Counted from the first letter of the stretch, positions 1 through 11,392 are shown. The stretch: 64,000 nt of DNA from Cristatella mucedo (GCA_009760855.2 WPIO01000059.1:2436001-2500000), one strand, 5' to 3'. Program-made: numbers and translations. The notes: generated from the letters alone by a model not told the origin.

Positions 1-74
1 TTTTTCGTCAGGCGTTTTACGCTCAGGAGGTGAGGCACTTTCAGTGAGGCGGCATCCGTTTGTAGGTCTTAAGC

Positions 75-204
75 CTACTTTCAGCTACAACATTACTACA
101 ATTTGGGCTTGCTTAGACAGGGAGGAATACTAAATCCAAACTAGGTCCATGAATTTGTGAATCCCGTATCGACTTCTATAACTCACTGCTTTGTAATCAA
201 CCTC
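75..204 (+). mobile_element. LINE-A fragment (RT C-terminal part)
   Basis: Degenerate stretch matching the LINE-A block that reads, in better copies, KSAYFQLHN...KIRAC...[15 protein letters not shown]. Stops and frame breaks are present. It ends abruptly where a LINE-B copy begins. Family assignment comes from comparison with the copies at 10301-11027 and 39050-40085 in this window. Confidence 0.6.
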
Positions 205-1301
205 TAGTAAAAGGGATTAAGGCCCATGGAATAGGATATCGTTTTATGCTGACAATACTCAGCTGTATTTGTCATTCAAACCGTCGGAATCTGCTGCAGC
301 AACTGATAAACTGAATGCTTGCCTTGCCGACATTCGATCCTGATGTTGGAAAACTTCTTGAAACTAAATGACAATAAAACCCAACTGCTGCTCATAGGAC
401 ACCCTAAGCGTGTGGATGGGTTAAAAGGCTTTGCTCTTCTAATAGGTGATGCTGTTATGCAACCACCACTGCATGCTCGAAATTTAGGTGTCGTTTTTGA
501 CAGTGGCCTAAATTTTAAAAGCGTCATTTTCAGAACACTGCATCTACAGCTAGCCATCACGACCGATAACTATCCAAGATTAGAAGCTGTCTTCCACAGT
601 GGCTTGCAAGCAATTTAACTAGCTCCTCAGTTCTGCCTCGGTTTGATTACTGTAATTCCCTTTTGGCTGGGCTACCAGAAAAAGCTACTTGGCCACTGCA
701 GCTGGCTATGAATATGGCTGCAAGGCTAGTCTTCAAGTCCCAAAGATTTGAGCACGTGTCTCCTTTGCTAAAAGAGCTATTATGGGTCTCGGTTGATCAA
801 CGGACACAGAGCAAAGTTCTTAGGCTGATCCACAAGGCCCGCCACGGCTTGGCTTCTCCGAGCTGAACTGAACCGAGCTGAACTGCTGCTCCAGTTGCAG
901 CCACCTCGTGCCTTCAGGTCCTGTATGGATAATAAATTAGCTGTTCCCTTCCTCTGCTTAAAGACAGTTGGCGACAGAAGCTTTAGCTTTGCGGGTCCTA
1001 GACTGTGGAACTCGCTTCCACAATTCTTACGTAACGACAACTACTCTCCTGCTGCCGACTATGGCTCATCTTTCCCAGGGGTCCTGAGCTGCTACTTCCA
1101 TGCTACTCACTACCTCAACTGCTCTCCCAACTCTGCTTTGCTTCCCACTTTCTATTTGTTGTGTGAGATGAAGTCTGTTGGCTAGCGAATGTGTACCGAA
1201 AGCTGCTTAGGCTGCGAGTGCGCTATACAAAACTCTCCTGCGTAACACCCACATGGTCTTTATGGTTTTGTGGAGTTACAGCCGGAGATACATTACATTA
1301 C
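205..1301 (+). mobile_element. LINE-B copy, 5'-truncated, broken
   Basis: CR1/L2-like non-LTR retrotransposon. In order it shows the reverse transcriptase active-site block, here FYADN (242-256) instead of FYADD, then TQLYLSFKP, a KLNDNKTQLLLIG block, an ARNLGVVFDS block, MNMAARLVFKSQRFEHVSPL, and a C-terminal PRLWNSLPQFLRND block. Several stops and frameshifts make it a pseudogene. The 3' end (1262-1301) runs through a GTGGAGTTACAG...GGAGATACATTACATTAC terminus that recurs at the ends of the other LINE-B copies and defines the family here. Confidence 0.85.
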
Positions 1302-2551
1302 TGCTTGCTGATCAGGGGCCCATAGTTGGTGCAAAACCCAGTAGCTATGCTTTTACTGATTTTTGCACTGAATGATTGATGCTGACTGCACCCCCAGTTT
1401 TAACAAGCTGCTCAAAAATCTGCATGCATGCCTACTTCTTGTATACAACAGCACAAATTATGCATCAAATCTGTCAAGAATAGGTCATTCAAGGAATATG
1501 TATGCTTGCAGATTATTCATGAAGACAGTACGGCATCCAGAGTGACAGGCTCTGCAGTATTTTAAAAAAACCCTTCGAACTCTGAGCCCACAATCATCCG
1601 AGTATGAGTGGACCTATACAAAGCCAATAAGTCAATGATCATTTGAAACTCTAATTTAGGCACTAAGAAATAATCACTGGATATATGATGCATGCAATAG
1701 ACGCCGTTTAAGAAAAAACGATAGACAAACCAAGGACATCTTGCAGATCAAATAGCAGGCAGGATAGAGAGGTTGCTGGGGCAGCAACACGGGTTGCAGC
1801 AGCAGCAGCAGCTTGACCCTGACCTTCCTGAGCCGATTCATCTAGCACGATGGTGTAGTCGTCGCACGTCTTCGTAAAACTGAAGAACCTGTTCGTCAGC
1901 AAGTGATAGAGCAAACAATAGTAGCAGCAGCAGGAGAGCAGGAGAGCAGGGAGCATGAAGAGGGAGGGATGCACAGGGCTGCTACTGCTGCTGCCGCCGC
2001 CACTATCACATGCAGCTGCAGAATGAACCCCGTGCATAGCGGTGCATGCCACAGCTACCGGGTGAGAACGATCACAACAGCTGCAAGAAAACCAAGGCTA
2101 AACAGGACAAACTCGCTGAATCATGACGAACTGATCGGAGAGGCTACTGCTGGCAGACTACTCAGGGGGATAGCATATGCCTCATATTCAGAGCTTCGAA
2201 GCAGCGACATTGATGCCACTCCCGCAGCTGCTGATTTGCCACGGGCAGAATAGATGAGAGCAGAAGCTGAGAGTAGAATGAATATGCAGCTCAGGAGAAT
2301 GCAGCGTCTGCCGGTGTGCAACCTGTTCATGCTGCTCACGTACCGCTGCTTGATCTTGACCGTGTCTGCTGCTAAAGCTGAGAAGCAGACAGTCAAGCAG
2401 CAGCCGTTAAAAGTGTTCAAAGTTGGCCAAAGACTCAGTGCTGGTTAGGCGGAGGTCGGGCATTGGACGATGACTAGACAAAAATCTGACAGCACCTTTA
2501 TTTCCACAGACACGATATCACCTTGAGATTTTCACTGCTGCTACATGGTAC
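1302..2551. other. Intergenic, no gene recognised
   Basis: No recognisable gene or transposon. A short CAG run lies at about 1798-1813. Short open frames occur on both strands at 1708-2420 but show no known domain; one on the minus strand (2121-2420) has a hydrophobic segment, which alone does not support a gene. Confidence 0.5.
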
Positions 2552-2730
2552 GAGCCGTGATGGCACACTAGGTAAGGCGGTTGCTTTTCACAACCTCGGT
2601 CCCGAGGTCATGGGCTTGAATCCTGTGGTGGGCGATTCTTCATCGCCACTGTAAGCGGCTGTAATAGCCATAAAGGCTCTTCTGTCGCTTTACAAAAGAG
2701 GCTGTTAAATCAGCTGGTATTTTTATTTTT
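2552..2730 (+). mobile_element. SINE-1 (tRNA-derived), near full length
   Basis: Reference copy for SINE-1. A tRNA-like head carries an A-box-like GATGGCACACTAGGTAAGG and a B-box-like GGGCTTGAATCC; a body follows with a GCCATAAAGGCTCTTCTG block and a tail AAAAGAGGCTGTTAAATCAG, then a T-rich end. Pol III-type internal promoter boxes are expected for tRNA-derived SINEs. A LINE-B fragment starts right at its 3' end. Confidence 0.85.
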
Positions 2731-3130
2731 ACAGCTCCTCGTGCATTCAGGTCATGCATGTATGGACAATAAATTAGCTGCTCCATTCTCCTGCTTAAAG
2801 ACCGTTGGCGACAGAAGCTTTAGCTCTGCAGTTCCTAGGCTGTGGAACTCGCTTCCACAATTCTTACGCAACGACAACTACTCTCCTGCTGCTGACTATG
2901 GCTCATCCTTTCCAGGGGTCCTGAGCTACTACTTCCATGCTACTCACTACCTCAACTGCTCTCCCAACTCTGCTTTGCTTCCCACTTTCTATTTGCTGTG
3001 TGAGTTGAAGTCTGTTGGCTACCGAATGCATACCGAAAGCTGCTCAGGCTGTGAGTGCACTATACAAAACTCTACTGCATAGCACCCACTTAGCCTTTGT
3101 AGAGTTGCAGATGGAGATGCATTACATTAC
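2731..3130 (+). mobile_element. LINE-B 3' fragment
   Basis: C-terminal ORF2 part ([19 protein letters not shown], then PRLWNSLPQFLRND) and the LINE-B 3' end with its ATTACATTAC terminus. The frame is open from about 2741 to 3082, so this copy is less decayed than the one at 205-1301. Confidence 0.85.
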
Positions 3131-3423
3131 AGCAGTCAATGTGTCATGCGTCATGTGACATTCGAGGTTATACTACAGTCAAGTCACCTTTGCATAACCT
3201 GAAATGTTCTTAACTTGACCAGATAAAAGTCTCAATTGTCTCTGGACTCTCTGCTTTGCCCGGAAGTAAGACCATGCCTGAGCTCCTCACGATTTTAACT
3301 TTTTTTTCTTCTCTTCCTTGCACTCCCTTCTTACTTACCTACTGCTGGACAACTGTTTGCTGCCACTCTATATTTATTCCAGACCTTTAATTCTCATCTA
3401 GGGACCAGCACAATATTCATATA
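3131..3423. other. Intergenic, nothing recognised
   Basis: Unique-looking sequence without coding signal or repeat match inside the window. Confidence 0.4.
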
Positions 3424-3830
<407 letters not shown>

Positions 3831-3879
3831 TATTATAGTCGTTATTTTATGGCTTATCCCTGTGCCCAATGGGGTTAGG

Positions 3880-4740
3880 ATACCTCAGCAGCTGCCACGA
3901 CCAGCCATGCACTTAGCGCAGTGAATTTGAGATGTGCTTCAGTTTGCACGGCACTACGCATTAGCGCGTTTGCGAACGAAGTCGAGCGAGAGACCGGCGA
4001 CGAAGCGCCATTGCACGACGACGCCGCACAACAACCGACAGCCCTTCCCTCAAACCGCATCTGGCGGTTGGAACCCTTCTCCTCGGGGCGCCAGCGAGCG
4101 GTTAAAGGACGCCGTTGGCGTAGGCAGCGGTACGCCAACCCCTACGGCCGCGGGCTCGCCAGGGGGTGGGCGCGGTAGCCGGCCGGCCCCCACGCACGGC
4201 CCACGCTTCCCGGGCGTGAGATGGGCCAGCGCCGCCTAGCGGCGACAATTGGGAGCAGACAGCCGCGCCGCCGAGATCCGGGCTGCAACGCGCAGCCAGA
4301 GCGGTGACAAAGGAATTTTTACGACCCCGCCACTGCGCTCGCTTCGCCGCTCACTCAGGCGGCCAGTCAGAAGCGCTCAGCGTAATCGCCATCCGCTTTG
4401 CCGCGCCCCGCTAGGCAGCCGGCGGAGAGCTTTCTACCGGCTGCCTAGCGGCCGCCTCAGCGCAAGCGGATGCCTCTACTAAGCGGCAGACGCGCGGCTC
4501 GCGCGCGCGCAAAAAAATCCTCGCGCGTGCGCAAGAAAATCGTCGCGCGCATGAGCGCTCCACACTGAGCAAGCGCTGTCTGTGAGTCAAGAGAAACTGA
4601 AGCGCGCGCGACCGCGGCAGCTCTCGCAGAGGCCGGACGCACTCGCCGCACACTCAGCGGCGGCGTAGCGCTCAGCACCTACCTGCACTTACTCCTTTGA
4701 ATGAACGCTATCTCCAGAATTGCAGGGATAAAAAACTTGA
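3880..4740. promoter_or_regulatory. CpG-rich block 1
   Basis: GC- and CpG-dense relative to its surroundings, with GC-box-like tracts and a CG-alternating run at 4496-4545. No protein is recognised in the short frames. It may be a promoter island, but no start site or flanking exon can be shown. Confidence 0.35.
4408..4451. repeat. Perfect inverted repeat, 15-bp arms
   Basis: Arms 4408-4422 and 4437-4451 (core GCTAGGCAGCCGG / CCGGCTGCCTAGC) are exact reverse complements around a 14-nt loop. It lies in CpG-rich block 1. Its role is unknown. Confidence 0.8.
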
Positions 4741-5262
4741 TATTCGCCGCATCAATAGTCGAGACCTTCAGGCGGTGATCAAGTATGTTGAGCTCCATGT
4801 CAGGCCGTCTAGCACCCGGCCGGCGGGGCAGACACCGAGCACGCCCGCATACACTTAGGGCTGCGTTGTATCAGGACATACGTGCCGGGACCATGAATGC
4901 AAACAAATAATTCGGATTGGGGATTTTCATTAAACGTGCAATCCACTAAACTAACTGTCTAATTGAGCTCCCTAATCTGAGTTTTCCGAATGATGATGAT
5001 GTAGAAATGAATGACAGCACCACACTCCCGATCGATCGCCATACTGGTTTGGGCAACGTTAGTTCCGGTTCCTCCTAATGTGCGATCTGCCGTTGGAGGA
5101 GCGTGCCCTACGCATTTCTTGTGAAGCGTCGGTGCTTCAAAATGCTATTATTATTATTATTATTATTAAAATTCTATTGGTATAGGGTCATTTTCCCTGA
5201 CTTAACGATTCAATTACGCCGAGGATTTCATGCGATCAGATTTCATGCGATCAGCCCGTATC
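4741..5262. other. Intergenic; short ATT run
   Basis: No gene seen. An ATT microsatellite lies at about 5142-5167. A near-exact 12-bp tandem (CATGCGATCAGA) at 5229-5254 adjoins the LINE-A 3' end that follows. Confidence 0.4.
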
Positions 5263-5373
5263 TCATTATTCTATTGCGTATCACTTTGCAGCAAATGTAA
5301 AGCGCCTAGAAAGAGATTAAGTTCTCTGAGGGCGCTTTATCAAGTGCAATATTATTATTATTATTATTATTAT
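5263..5373 (+). mobile_element. LINE-A1 3'-end fragment
   Basis: Only the last ~110 bp of LINE-A. It includes the 3' hairpin AGCGCCTAGAAAGAGA...TCTCTGAGGGCGCT (outer stem AGCGCC/GGCGCT, inner stem AGAGA/TCTCT) and then a tail of about eight ATT units. Extreme 5' truncation is typical of target-primed reverse transcription. Confidence 0.9.
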
Positions 5374-5874
5374 AGCTTTGGGTTTTTTGCTGGAGTCGTT
5401 GATGCGAAATAATGGCGCGCTAATCACATCGCTCGACGCGAACGATTGTGAGTCCGCTAAAGTCTTGTGCTATTTTTATAATAATTGTAATACATTCGAT
5501 TTTTTAATTGTTAACTTTCGTCGGCAGCGATCCACCGGGAACCAAGGTCATCTTCGAAGCCTATGCTCGATGCACCTGCGATCTGCCTTTTTAGTAGCTT
5601 ATGTTAGGTACATAGCACATATTAAACCTTCTACTTCGCAGAAGTATTTCTTGATTTACATAGCCTATGTATGACTCTCAATTCCGAATGAAATTAATAC
5701 TTCGCATTAGAGATAAAAATTCGCGGTCGAAGCAGCTCGAGATTTTAATTTAAAAATATCATTTAATTGGCATGATTGCCGGAGAATAAGATCGAGACAA
5801 CTGACCAGAGTACGTCCACTTCCAGGTCTTGTAGTGGTTAGCACAGCCATCGGTAGGCCGATTAGTTGAGTATG
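5374..5874. other. Intergenic, nothing recognised
   Basis: AT-rich sequence with short frames only; no domain or repeat match in the window. Confidence 0.4.
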
Positions 5875-6215
5875 GGATGATAATAATAATACAACATTTG
5901 ACATAGCATCCTCTCAGAACTCAATCTCATTCTAGGAACTTTTACTTGTCTGCAAAAAAAGAACGATCGAATGATTAGTGGTACCATGCTCGATCACAAC
6001 AAGCATAACTCGGTTAGGTTACATGCATAGGGTCGGCGGCATGCAAATATATTTAGTGGCAGCATGGGCAGTGTCAACGCGCATAAGCACGTAAAGGAAG
6101 AATTGCACGGACCCACTAAATGCTGTGATAAATAGATGCGTTTTTAGTTTATTTATTTCTCAAAATGATTTGAGGTTCGTAAGAGCGACTAGTGAGATTC
6201 GCGCTCGCCGAAACT
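5875..6215 (-). mobile_element. LINE-A2 3' part
   Basis: Minus-strand copy: TAAT-rich tail at the left edge, degenerate 3' hairpin, the A2-type stretch around CGATCGAATG, the 3' UTR and the end of ORF2 (around TTTAAAT/GTTTTTAG). It is more diverged than the A2 copy at 29342-30250. Confidence 0.8.
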
Positions 6216-6510
6216 GGCTTGTGTCGTCGTCTTCGGACAGCCACTGCTGTGTGTTGTCTGCTTTAGGGGGCACTCACACTTGTGCAATCTACGCAGATGT
6301 CACTGCTCTCTTTAGTTTTCTCGCTGACAACGTTGAATAGCGAGAAGCTTCTATCCTCAGCTTCGATAACCTTTTGACTACAGTTCGAGATCAAGGGCAT
6401 TTGGGGTAGCGTATCCGACCGTAACGTAGGTTTACAACTGTCTTCTATATACACTTCGCCAGACTTTCTTGTGTATCAGGGTAGCCAGTTCCACGGGTTT
6501 ATTGTCCGTA
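6216..6510. other. Intergenic, nothing recognised
   Basis: No coding or repeat signal that I can support. Confidence 0.35.
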
Positions 6511-6620
6511 CAAAAAAATAACATAGCCGATTTAACAGCCTCATTTGTATAGCATCAAATGAGTCTTAACGGCTATCATCATCACTTGCAGTCGGCAATT
6601 AAAGATCGCCCACTAATAGC
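6511..6620 (-). mobile_element. SINE-1, 3' part, minus strand
   Basis: Reverse complement of the SINE-1 body and tail: GATTTAACAGCCTCATTTG, CTTAACGGCTATCATCATCA, then GATCGCCCAC. The tRNA-like head is missing or too diverged to see. Confidence 0.75.
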
Positions 6621-7344
6621 TGAATGCCAGTGCAAAATCGTAAACTTTGCTTAAAATGCTGTCATAAACGTTAGAACGGGAGCACGTGCGATAAATCAGC
6701 AGCTATTCAGCATTGCTTATGTCTGCATGAAGCTGGATCGCTGAAGCGCTTTCAGTTGGCTCCCAAGCGATGACAGAGCGAGCAGAGCCCACTTAGTGGC
6801 ACTGTACCGCAAGAAGGTCCTGGGAGAGACACATGCGCACATTCCTATGCACATTTATGCACACATTCCTGAGCAGGGCTGCCACCACGAGCAAGAAACT
6901 AGGAGTGCCAGGGTCATCTTGATAGCTATCCTCAAATGTTACTAGTAGAGCAGGATGAAAAAAATAGCGGCTAGGGATGCCGCCACGCCAAAAAAACGAT
7001 AGACAATGCACCTTTCCGTATCAAAGAGCCATCGCCTGCTACCTTAATTACAGTTTCATTATTGCCGCACCAATTTGTGCGTTATTTTGAATGACAGACA
7101 ATAATAGCTGAGAATAATAAGACCTTGTGTGTGTTTTTGACGTTAAACGTGCGTCCCAGCATCTGGAAGATAACGGTCTATCTCAAGCAAATTTTCGGTC
7201 CGACGTCAGGACTTTTCATTCACATTTGCCTAGCAGCCTTTTTTCTATATACAATGGCTTTCCGTCAACATGATTATCCAGCTCGTGCAAGCGGCAAGGT
7301 ACATTCCCCTTACAAGATTCTTATTCCCTTAATAATAATATTAA
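6621..7344. other. Intergenic, nothing recognised
   Basis: Short frames only; no transposon block recognised. Confidence 0.35.
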
Positions 7345-7460
7345 CAAAACTGATTTAACAGCCTCATTTATATGGGGAGCAAAGACCTTCGTGGCTATCA
7401 CTTCCACTTGCAGTGGTCAATAAATGATCGACCACCTGAGCACGCAATCCCACGACCGTG
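7345..7460 (-). mobile_element. SINE-1, minus strand, partial
   Basis: Carries CTGATTTAACAGCCTCATTT, GTGGCTATCACTTCCACTTG and part of the tRNA-like head (CAATCCCACGACC). Diverged. Confidence 0.7.
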
Positions 7461-7639
7461 AAAAAAAAGTACTTTGACCCCGGGCCAAGACCCGGGGCCA
7501 ACGAGTTCTTAGCGTATTCCTCATTCTCGTGCGTGTTCATTCTACTCCAGTCAAAGAACATGCAATTTAAAAAAATCCAATATTAATAACCCCATTTCTA
7601 CCGCTCCCTACGAGAAACAAATCACTCCAGGCACTTCAT

Positions 7640-7722
7640 ATTTAATATCTAATTGCCTAGAAAGAGATTAAAGTTCTCCGGTGGGCGCTAAGCAAATTTG
7701 CTATCATTTATTATTATGTATG
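7640..7722 (+). mobile_element. LINE-A 3'-end remnant
   Basis: GCCTAGAAAGAGATTAAAGTTCTC followed by a GGGCGCT-like strand and TTATTATT: the LINE-A 3' hairpin with a short degenerate tail. Confidence 0.7.
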
Positions 7723-8454
7723 TACACCTACACGCTATTATTTCAAGATCTAAAAAAACATCAAGTCATTCAGTACCCTTGAAGATAACGATCAATTTAA
7801 AATACCTCATTCTGTCTACATTCGACCCAATACGATATTTAAAATATTTCTACAAGAGACTATTGTTTCATAGTCACCAATATGTGTAGCTCCGCCAACC
7901 TTCGCTTGCTTGGTCTTCTGCATTGGTGAGGTGTCAATGGTCCGAATTCCAGTGAATGAAAAAGCTCGTGCTGAAATTTCTGCAGCTTCTTTTTTACTCT
8001 TGGCTATACCAAGTAAGTGTAATCACTGCGTAGTCACGTGTTGTCACTGCCATCAATCTCGTACCGTTGAGCTTGAGTTTCTCTTTTATCCGGCGAACGA
8101 ACAGTGTGTACGTATTCATAATGCGTGTGCCTATTTATAATTAGGGATTTGTATCTTCAGAAAGCTTTTTTTCGGTAATTGCCGAAAACTTAGCTTTGAG
8201 AAGCCAGCGACAAATTGAAGATGGCACGAAATATGCCCAAAGACGACAGGCTACGATTTGTCGAGGGAGACCGGAGCCTAGTCCAATTGGACCATTGCCT
8301 CAGTTTTGAAGAAATATAGCGGTCACCATTAAAATAAAATGTGACAACAATCTTTCACACTGCATCAGGACAATCAAAGCAAAATGGCTCGCCTTTTTCC
8401 GCGCATTACTTGCCTGCCAGACATTTATGTAAATTAAGTACAGTAAAGGTTAGC
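7723..8454. other. Intergenic, nothing recognised
   Basis: AT-rich, no coding region or repeat that I can support. Confidence 0.35.
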
Positions 8455-8525
8455 TAATGCAACGGCCTCATTTATATAGCGGGCAGAAGAGCCGGCTTGC
8501 ACAAGCCACATGCAAGTGGGGGCTT
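8455..8525 (-). mobile_element. SINE-1 tail fragment, minus strand
   Basis: Matches only the last part of SINE-1 (CGGCCTCATTTATATAGCGG, then CAGAAGAGCC), ending shortly before a minus-strand LINE-B copy. Confidence 0.55.
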
Positions 8526-8537
8526 TTAGTGCGTGCG

Positions 8538-9075
8538 AAATGTAATGTCATGTATCTCCGTCCTGTAACTCTAAAAAGCTACAAAGACTACCTGGCTGCT
8601 ACGCAGGAGAGTTTTCTATAGCGCTTACAAAGCCTGGAGTGCCTTTGTATGAGCATTCGGTAGCCAACAGACTTCGTCTCACGAAGCAGAGAGAAAGTGA
8701 GAAGCATGGCTGAGTCATGATGACAGTCGAGGAAGTGACGTAGCATGGAAGTGGCAGCGTCTGGAAAGGATTTTCCAGAGTTGGCAGCAGTAGGAAATGT
8801 GTCATTGCATGAGATTTGCGACAGTAGGCTCCACAGTCTGGAACCGGCAGGGCCAAAGGTTCTGTCACAAGTGTTGCTTAAATGAAAGAATAGCTAATTT
8901 TGTATCCATAGAGGATTTGAGGGCAGGAGGAGGCTATATCTGGTGCACCAGTTCAGCCTCGGTACAAGGTAACCAAGTCAAGGCTAGTATTAGCGAACAG
9001 AGTAAAAATAGCTTTGTATCCGCTGATCAACTGGAAGCCATCGCACCCCCTTCGGCAATGGAAAGACGTAGCTGA
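8538..9075 (-). mobile_element. LINE-B 3' part, minus strand
   Basis: Starts with the reverse-complemented LINE-B terminus (TAATGTCATGTATCTCCGTC), then 3' UTR and a decayed ORF2 C-terminus up to the region equivalent to the LPVDQRIQS block. Multiple indels. Confidence 0.8.
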
Positions 9076-10138
9076 ACTACTTGGATTTGCTTAACCTAAC
9101 TTTGCAGCCACGTTTATCCTCACCAGCAGAAGCTTAATGGCCTTTTCGGTACCCCAAGAACCCACCGAATTATGAAAGTGCAACGTACACAGAACGAGCG
9201 AGCTATTAGATATCCATATATACGCCGAGGTAGGGAGTCTCCAATATTGGACATGGATTGAACATGAAGACGAGGCTGTGTACGCGGCTTCTGTATGCAA
9301 CTTGAAAACGCACGTCAGTCGTCAAAGAGGAGGACACCTAAGTCAAAAGCTTACGAGGAAGGTTGCACTAGTGCAACAGCGATAGAAATAGCCAAGTTTC
9401 CTAGTCCCACTATAATTCCAGCTGTCCTCTGAATATAATTCCGATTTTATCATTGTTTACCTTGAGGATATTTGACGTAAATTGACGGACACTCGCAATT
9501 TAATTTATTTGCAAGACAGCGATTTAATCGATCGGTGTCCACAGCGATGCCATGCCGAGCCAAAAAAGTAGAACGAACCTTGATTGGTGCCTGAGTCTGG
9601 CCAATCGCAGCCGAAGAGTAAAGGGGTTGGCCCAGGCACCGCCGTCTGTGTCGGAGTTTTCGCCGAGCAGGAGCCGCTGGACTCCATTTCTGCAATTTTA
9701 CGTCGCCTACCGACGGAAGTAGCGCTGCGTGACAGCAGCCCGTGTTCGGCTTTATTGGCACCATTTCTACAAACAGAAATCAAGGACCTGATGCTCGACG
9801 TCCAATGAGTGGGCAGATAAATACGTACGTCTTGCTGTTACTGACAGTCGATAGAAAAGTAATGCAATAATGTAAAACATGCCGATCAACACCCATGGAA
9901 CAAAAAGCAAATAAATCGGGAAAATTTGCCACTCCATTAAAATACGTCATTTGTAAATGCACACAACGGTCAGCCTTGGTTGGTAGGTGTGGTGATCAAA
10001 TGTGAGTCAATTTTTCCAAAATAATTCACAGTGTTGTGAACTTTCAAATACAAGATGCGACTGCACAGAACAATAAAGTGATTCAATTTTCAACCCCAGA
10101 ACCCAGCCTCCCTGTCTGATGCCGTAATTTTCTAATAC
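9076..10138. other. Intergenic, no gene recognised
   Basis: Opposing short open frames overlap at 9505-9808 (74-104 codons). They have no recognisable domain and no start or splice context that favours one. The rest shows nothing. Confidence 0.35.
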
Positions 10139-10300
10139 TAAAAATAATACATTTGGTATAGCGCCCTCAGAGAGAACTCAACTTCTTTCTAGGCACTTTA
10201 CATTTGCTGCAAAGGAAGCACGATCGAATGGTTAGTGGTAGCATGTTCAATCAATAACAAGAATAACATGGTTAAGGGTGATGTACACAGGGTCAGCATG
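10139..10300 (-). mobile_element. LINE-A2 3'-end fragment
   Basis: A2-type end (hairpin with GCGCCCTCAGAGAG...TTCTAGGCAC, then GGAAGCACGATCGAATGG), cut at 10300 where an A1-type tail (AATAAT repeat) begins. Two subfamilies therefore abut. Confidence 0.85.
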
Positions 10301-11027
10301 CAATAATAATAATAATAATAATATTGCACTTGATAAAGCGCCCTCAGAGAACTTAATCTCTTTCTAGGCGCTTTACATTTGCTGCAAAGTGATACGCAAT
10401 AGAATAGTAAGTAAAATCATGCTTGAAAAACAAACAAAATGAATAACATGGTTAGGGGTTACATGCACTGGGTCAGCATGCAAATGTGGTTAGTGGCAGC
10501 ATGAACAGTGTCAGCACGCATAAGCACATCGAGGACGAATCACAAGGACCCATTAAACGCTGTCCTAAATAGGTGTTTTTAAGTTCCTTTTAAATGTGGT
10601 CAGGTCAGGGGATGTTCTGATGCAGGTCGGGAGGGAGTTCCAGGCTGTGGGAGCATACGAGCTAAATGCACGGTCTCCAAAGGATTTAAGGTTTGTACGA
10701 GGTATTTCTAGACTGTTGGATTCCGAAAAGCGAGTGGTACGATGCTTTGCCTGATGGGGTAGTATCTCTGAAAGATAGGCTGGAGCCATAGAATGAAGAG
10801 ACCTAAAAGTGAGCGACAAAACCTTGAAGTCAATCCGTTGCTTGACTGGTAACCAGTGCAGGTCGGCGAGAAGTGGAGTAATGTGGCAACTGCGACGCTC
10901 ACGACAGACAAGCCTAGCTGCAGAGTTTTGCACCAGCTGCAATCGCCTGATCGCACATGCTGGTAGGCCAGTAAGCAGTGAGTTGCAGAAGTCGAGACGA
11001 GATGTCACGAATGCATGGACCAACTAA
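10301..11027 (-). mobile_element. LINE-A1 copy, ORF2 C-terminus and 3' UTR
   Basis: Best-preserved minus-strand LINE-A. From the left: AAT-repeat tail, 3' hairpin, 3' UTR, then a 152-codon open frame (10565-11023) reading leftward. It contains [27 protein letters not shown], a [19 protein letters not shown]-like block and AWNSLPTC, the usual C-terminal region downstream of the RT domain in CR1/L2-type ORF2. The catalytic RT part is absent. Confidence 0.9.
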
Positions 11028-11037
11028 GCATGGTTAG

Positions 11038-11160
11038 TGGCAACTGCGACGCTCACGACAGACAAGCCTAGCTACGGAGTTTTGCACCAGCTGCAATCGC
11101 CTGATCGCACATGCTGGTAGGCAATGAAGGGACCTAAAAGTGAGTGACAGAACTTTTTAG
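11038..11160 (-). mobile_element. Partial duplication of LINE-A sequence
   Basis: Bases 11040-11125 repeat the LINE-A segment at about 10883-10967 (GTGGCAACTGCGACGCTCAC onward) nearly exactly, followed by a displaced LINE-A segment (GAAGGGACCTAAAAGTGAG). It looks like a local rearrangement or template switch rather than a separate insertion. Confidence 0.75.
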
Positions 11161-11285
11161 CTGCTCATCCTTAAAACCTCGCCTATTTCTGCACACTCAG
11201 CTTTGCATGGGCAACAATTAACATAAATACATCCATTGCAATCATTGATGAAATTAGTCTGTGAGCTTTTCACCAAAAAACTTGT

Positions 11286-11392
11286 CACCCTGATTCGGTT
11301 GTGTGGTAAGGTGCTCGCCTTTAATGACCAAGTTACGGGTTCGAGCCCTGGATATGGTTAGGTTCTCTGAGGGTGCTATACAAATGAAATCT
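11286..11392 (+). mobile_element. SINE-3: tRNA-like head with LINE-A2 tail
   Basis: A tRNA-like unit with TGTGGTAAGGTGCTCGCC (A-box side) and a good B box GGTTCGAGCCC is joined to GGTTCTCTGAGGGTGCTATA and CAAATG. That tail matches the 3' half of the LINE-A2 hairpin and its exit almost base for base. Sharing a LINE 3' end is the known arrangement by which a SINE uses its partner LINE's reverse transcriptase. Confidence 0.65.

Noticed and set aside
2121-2420. Minus-strand 99-codon frame with a hydrophobic stretch after two arginines, like a signal anchor
   Set aside because: No homologous domain, no splice support and no conservation evidence; a 20-residue hydrophobic run alone is weak.
9505-9808. 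Overlapping frames of 74-104 codons on both strands
   Set aside because: No recognisable domain, no preference for one strand.
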